From Chryseobacterium sp. KLBC 52 (GTDB lineage Bacteria > Bacteroidota > Bacteroidia > Flavobacteriales > Weeksellaceae), in the NCBI RefSeq assembly GCF_003347605.1, contig NZ_QDFZ01000007.1, positions 180,725-244,724 on the forward strand: DNA of 64,000 nt. Reading direction: 5' to 3'. Positions 63,201 through 64,000 of the stretch are shown piece after piece. How positions within the stretch are numbered: position 1 is the first letter of the stretch; every line of letters starts with the position of its first letter. Made by a program: the position numbers and the translations under genes. Under the pieces are notes generated by a model. It was not told the DNA's origin. It ran no database searches and saw only the letters and a list, made by a program, of their open reading frames with translations.

Positions 63201-63813
63201 CATTATCATCCTCATCTTTGACAGAGTTTTTATACAATTGGTTGGGGGCATAAATGGTGGCAGGCGATAAGCTCACTACACTTTTTGTAGCTCCATCTAC
63301 CCAGCTTGTGCTCGTGGTAAACTGATAGACTTCATTAAATCCGTTGGTGTCATAGCTAAACTTTACAGATTTTCCGTTCCAGTCATTACCTACCTGTTTC
63401 TGCTCCAGAATCCGATCCAATGGTGAGCTTTCCAAAACTTTTTCAGAATAGATCTTTTCATTACCGTAGGTTGTAGGATAAACACCCAAAGGTCCTGAAT
63501 AATAGTTTCCATTGCTTGTGGAAAGTTGGGGAACAGGAAGATAATCTTTGACCTGTCTTCCGAACGCGTCATATTCAATATGAGTAACCACATCCCGTCC
63601 CAGTGGTGATGCAGCTATGTTAACAATCTGTTTTGCCCTTCCCAGTCCGTCAAAATACTGTACAGATTCTGAGGATTTTGTAGCTGTGGTACCATTATAA
63701 TCCAGATACGTTTTGGTCTGAATATAGTTTTCATTGCTTGAAATCGTGGAAAGCTGGGCATAAGTTATATTGGATAAGAGCAACGCTCCTATTGGTATTA
63801 TCAATTTTTTCAT
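60262..63813 (-). CDS. Intact RHS-repeat polymorphic toxin with DUF6443 N-terminus
   Basis: A 1183-residue protein. Signal peptide (MKKLIIPIGALLLSNITYAQ), DUF6443 domain (contains VQYFDGLGRAKQIVNIAASP), a long stretch of YD/RHS repeats, and the RHS-associated core (YNFTDHLGNVRLSY to YNYAFNNPLRFIDTDGREA, about residues 820-955). The C-terminal tip of about 225 residues is glycine- and aromatic-rich (GLMIGVGGDFIPI; SYSGGVGATVSYGG; TGGVGYGFGLDVGAAW); I cannot assign it, and its composition hints at beta-rich or membrane-active character. It starts 5 nt after the stop of an upstream RHS-like gene and overlaps its candidate immunity gene. Confidence 0.88.
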   Translation of the reverse strand: MKKLIIPIGALLLSNITYAQLSTISSNENYIQTKTYLDYNGTTATKSSESVQYFDGLGRAKQIVNIAASPLGRDVVTHIEYDAFGRQVKDYLPVPQLSTSNGNYYSGPLGVYPTTYGNEKIYSEKVLESSPLDRILEQKQVGNDWNGKSVKFSYDTNGFNEVYQFTTSTSWVDGATKSVVSLSPATIYAPNQLYKNSVKDEDDNETIEFKNGRGQVVLVRKVMSPAEHVDTYYVYNEYDQLAFVIPPLAVHKSITDDLLNTLCYQYRYDGRGRLVEKKLPGKGWEFMVYDKADRLMLSQDANMKGSGKWLMTKYDQWGRVAYTGIFSSNDSRATIQDQIKDLVIYDARHSTGFVRNGINIYYTAVYFTPESILSVNYYDSYPAYSFNPAFPSTIQGEPVLTDTHTADGRSTKGLPVMSFVKNIEDDNWTRNYTYYDQKGRAIGSHSVNHLGGYTRTESKLDFAGITKQTVTRHKRLSTDTERVITETFDYDSQNRLVTHKHKIDNNAEEILAQNTYNEISQVTNKKVGGVTASSPLQQIDYQYNIRGWLTQINDPANLGSDLFGYKINYNKVEGLEIPNSDYPNQKVKPRYNGNIAEVSWKTLTEDNEPLKRYGYVYDPLNRLTGGFYQKDTNPYAKEYNELLAYDVNGNVLNLVRSQGLLPGSTTTLMIDNLKYDYVGNKLVKVTDQQQNSSGYPYSSTPNIIGYDNDTGDGNGNMISQPDKGISSIQYNYLNLPKQITQNSIVTQYIYRVDGVKVKKLFGDLETDYLDGFQYKSTRPSEIDGTIDPNETPEMMLRIVPTTEGYYDALLNQYVYNFTDHLGNVRLSYTDTNKDGIIQARQYLSRVCDNPRPGNSPLCFNVWKPGEIVEVNNYYPFGLLHNYTATTQNSYQYKYNGKELQETGMYDYGARMYMPDIGRWSVVDPLTEKMTRYSPYNYAFNNPLRFIDTDGREATDWYRNKKTGDYVWKDTNKQIAGYEHLGKKYQFGESNNGQDRMYYLHANGSATAKTGNNSVTLANVESGNSIRTINGEKITSSATSVSGLAVQGSVTFAPLITPGFTAAAGYVKDSYGNGKFYYSYGKANGLMIGVGGDFIPIKTTNPDKMFHIKDFEGYGNSYSGGVGATVSYGGSTDSNTTFMQNVNPNAWGKNKNGYTTGGVGYGFGLDVGAAWTRTNTKFINPDKK
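60961..61146 (-). repeat. RHS core repeat, copy in the intact gene
   Basis: DNA block shared with 59371-59559 and 57921-58108; the point at which tips diverge is just after the DxDGRE/DPDGxE codons. Confidence 0.8.
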
Positions 63814-63818
63814 CAGTT

Positions 63819-64000
63819 TTAGTTTTTATAGTTGTATTTCATTTCCTTCAACACTTTGCCATTCACATCGATCACTTTCTGAAGTCTGTTAGCAGAGTCG
63901 TAAACATAGCTTTCCCTGATTCCGGATGGTGGTGTGATGCTTCTTACTCCTACTAAAGGATCATAAGTGTAAGTGGTAATCTGATAACCGGATAATGCAG
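63819..64000 (-). CDS. C-terminal end of an RHS-like protein (5' part outside window)
   Basis: The last ~60 codons of a gene running in from beyond base 64000, reading YQITTYTYDPLVGVRSITPP, then YVYDSANRLQKVIDVNGKVL and ending EMKYNYKN. These are YD-repeat-like strands. The stop codon is 5 nt before the ATG of the intact RHS gene, so the two are co-transcribed and probably translationally coupled. It may be the large partner that usually precedes DUF6443/RHS proteins in Chryseobacterium. Confidence 0.8.
   Translation of the reverse strand, partial: ALSGYQITTYTYDPLVGVRSITPPSGIRESYVYDSANRLQKVIDVNGKVLKEMKYNYKN

Overview
The window looks like chromosomal DNA of a low-GC Bacteroidota, most likely Chryseobacterium or a close relative in the Weeksellaceae (Flavobacteriia). 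The reasons are: gliding/type IX secretion (T9SS) genes (gldF, gldG); three secreted proteins ending in a T9SS 'YPNP' sorting tail; promoters of the TTTG / TAnnTTTG type; RHS proteins of the Bacteroidota signal-peptide/DUF6443 type; and many short dispersed palindromic repeats between genes. No tRNA, rRNA, IS transposase, prophage or CRISPR array was seen.

1-11.4 kb: gldF-gldG (gldG cut by the window edge), a HemJ/CopD-like membrane protein, glycine C-acetyltransferase (kbl), a JmjC/cupin-8 protein, a secreted M1 aminopeptidase, a PBP4-type D-Ala-D-Ala carboxypeptidase and priA. 11.4-18.5 kb: two 143-nt repeats, an AEC permease, then a minus-strand run that fits glycoprotein N-glycan breakdown (beta-mannosidase, CutC, glycosylasparaginase) with a GxxExxY protein and a lipoprotein. 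A GH20 hexosaminidase at 26.7-28.9 kb fits the same job.

18.5-22.3 kb: a Crp/Fnr regulator, then DUF3302 - HlyD-type adaptor - TolC-type outer membrane factor, an export operon with no recognisable pump. 22.4-26.7 kb: a sulfane-sulfur module with two half-size YeeE/YedE channels, a CstB-like persulfide dioxygenase-rhodanese, a TauE/SafE exporter and a Crp/Fnr regulator. A 19-nt sequence is repeated exactly, and at identical spacing to the -7 box, upstream of the two transcription units; it is the strongest regulatory signal in the window.

29-34.3 kb: a DUF4197 protein, three copies of a ~200-nt repeat, and the two 3-oxoacid CoA-transferase subunits separated by an ABC exporter on the other strand. 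34.6-55.8 kb: mostly housekeeping or single genes: a YwqK-like protein, a T9SS metallophosphoesterase, rplS, SRPBCC/AraC/MFS, an alpha/beta hydrolase, a DMT permease, a T9SS M36 protease, rpsA, a DEAD-box helicase, an SMP-30 lipoprotein, ccoG, AraC and MerR.

55.9-64 kb: an RHS polymorphic-toxin locus on the minus strand. One intact secreted RHS protein, preceded by the end of a coupled partner, is followed by its candidate immunity gene. Then come two displaced RHS tip cassettes, each followed by its own candidate immunity gene, and then a frameshifted remnant. Both displaced cassettes carry a lesion at the core junction (a 2-nt deletion; a nonsense codon). The first displaced tip resembles SleB-type wall hydrolases and is paired with a predicted lipoprotein. 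This array is the best candidate for a poorly described system here.
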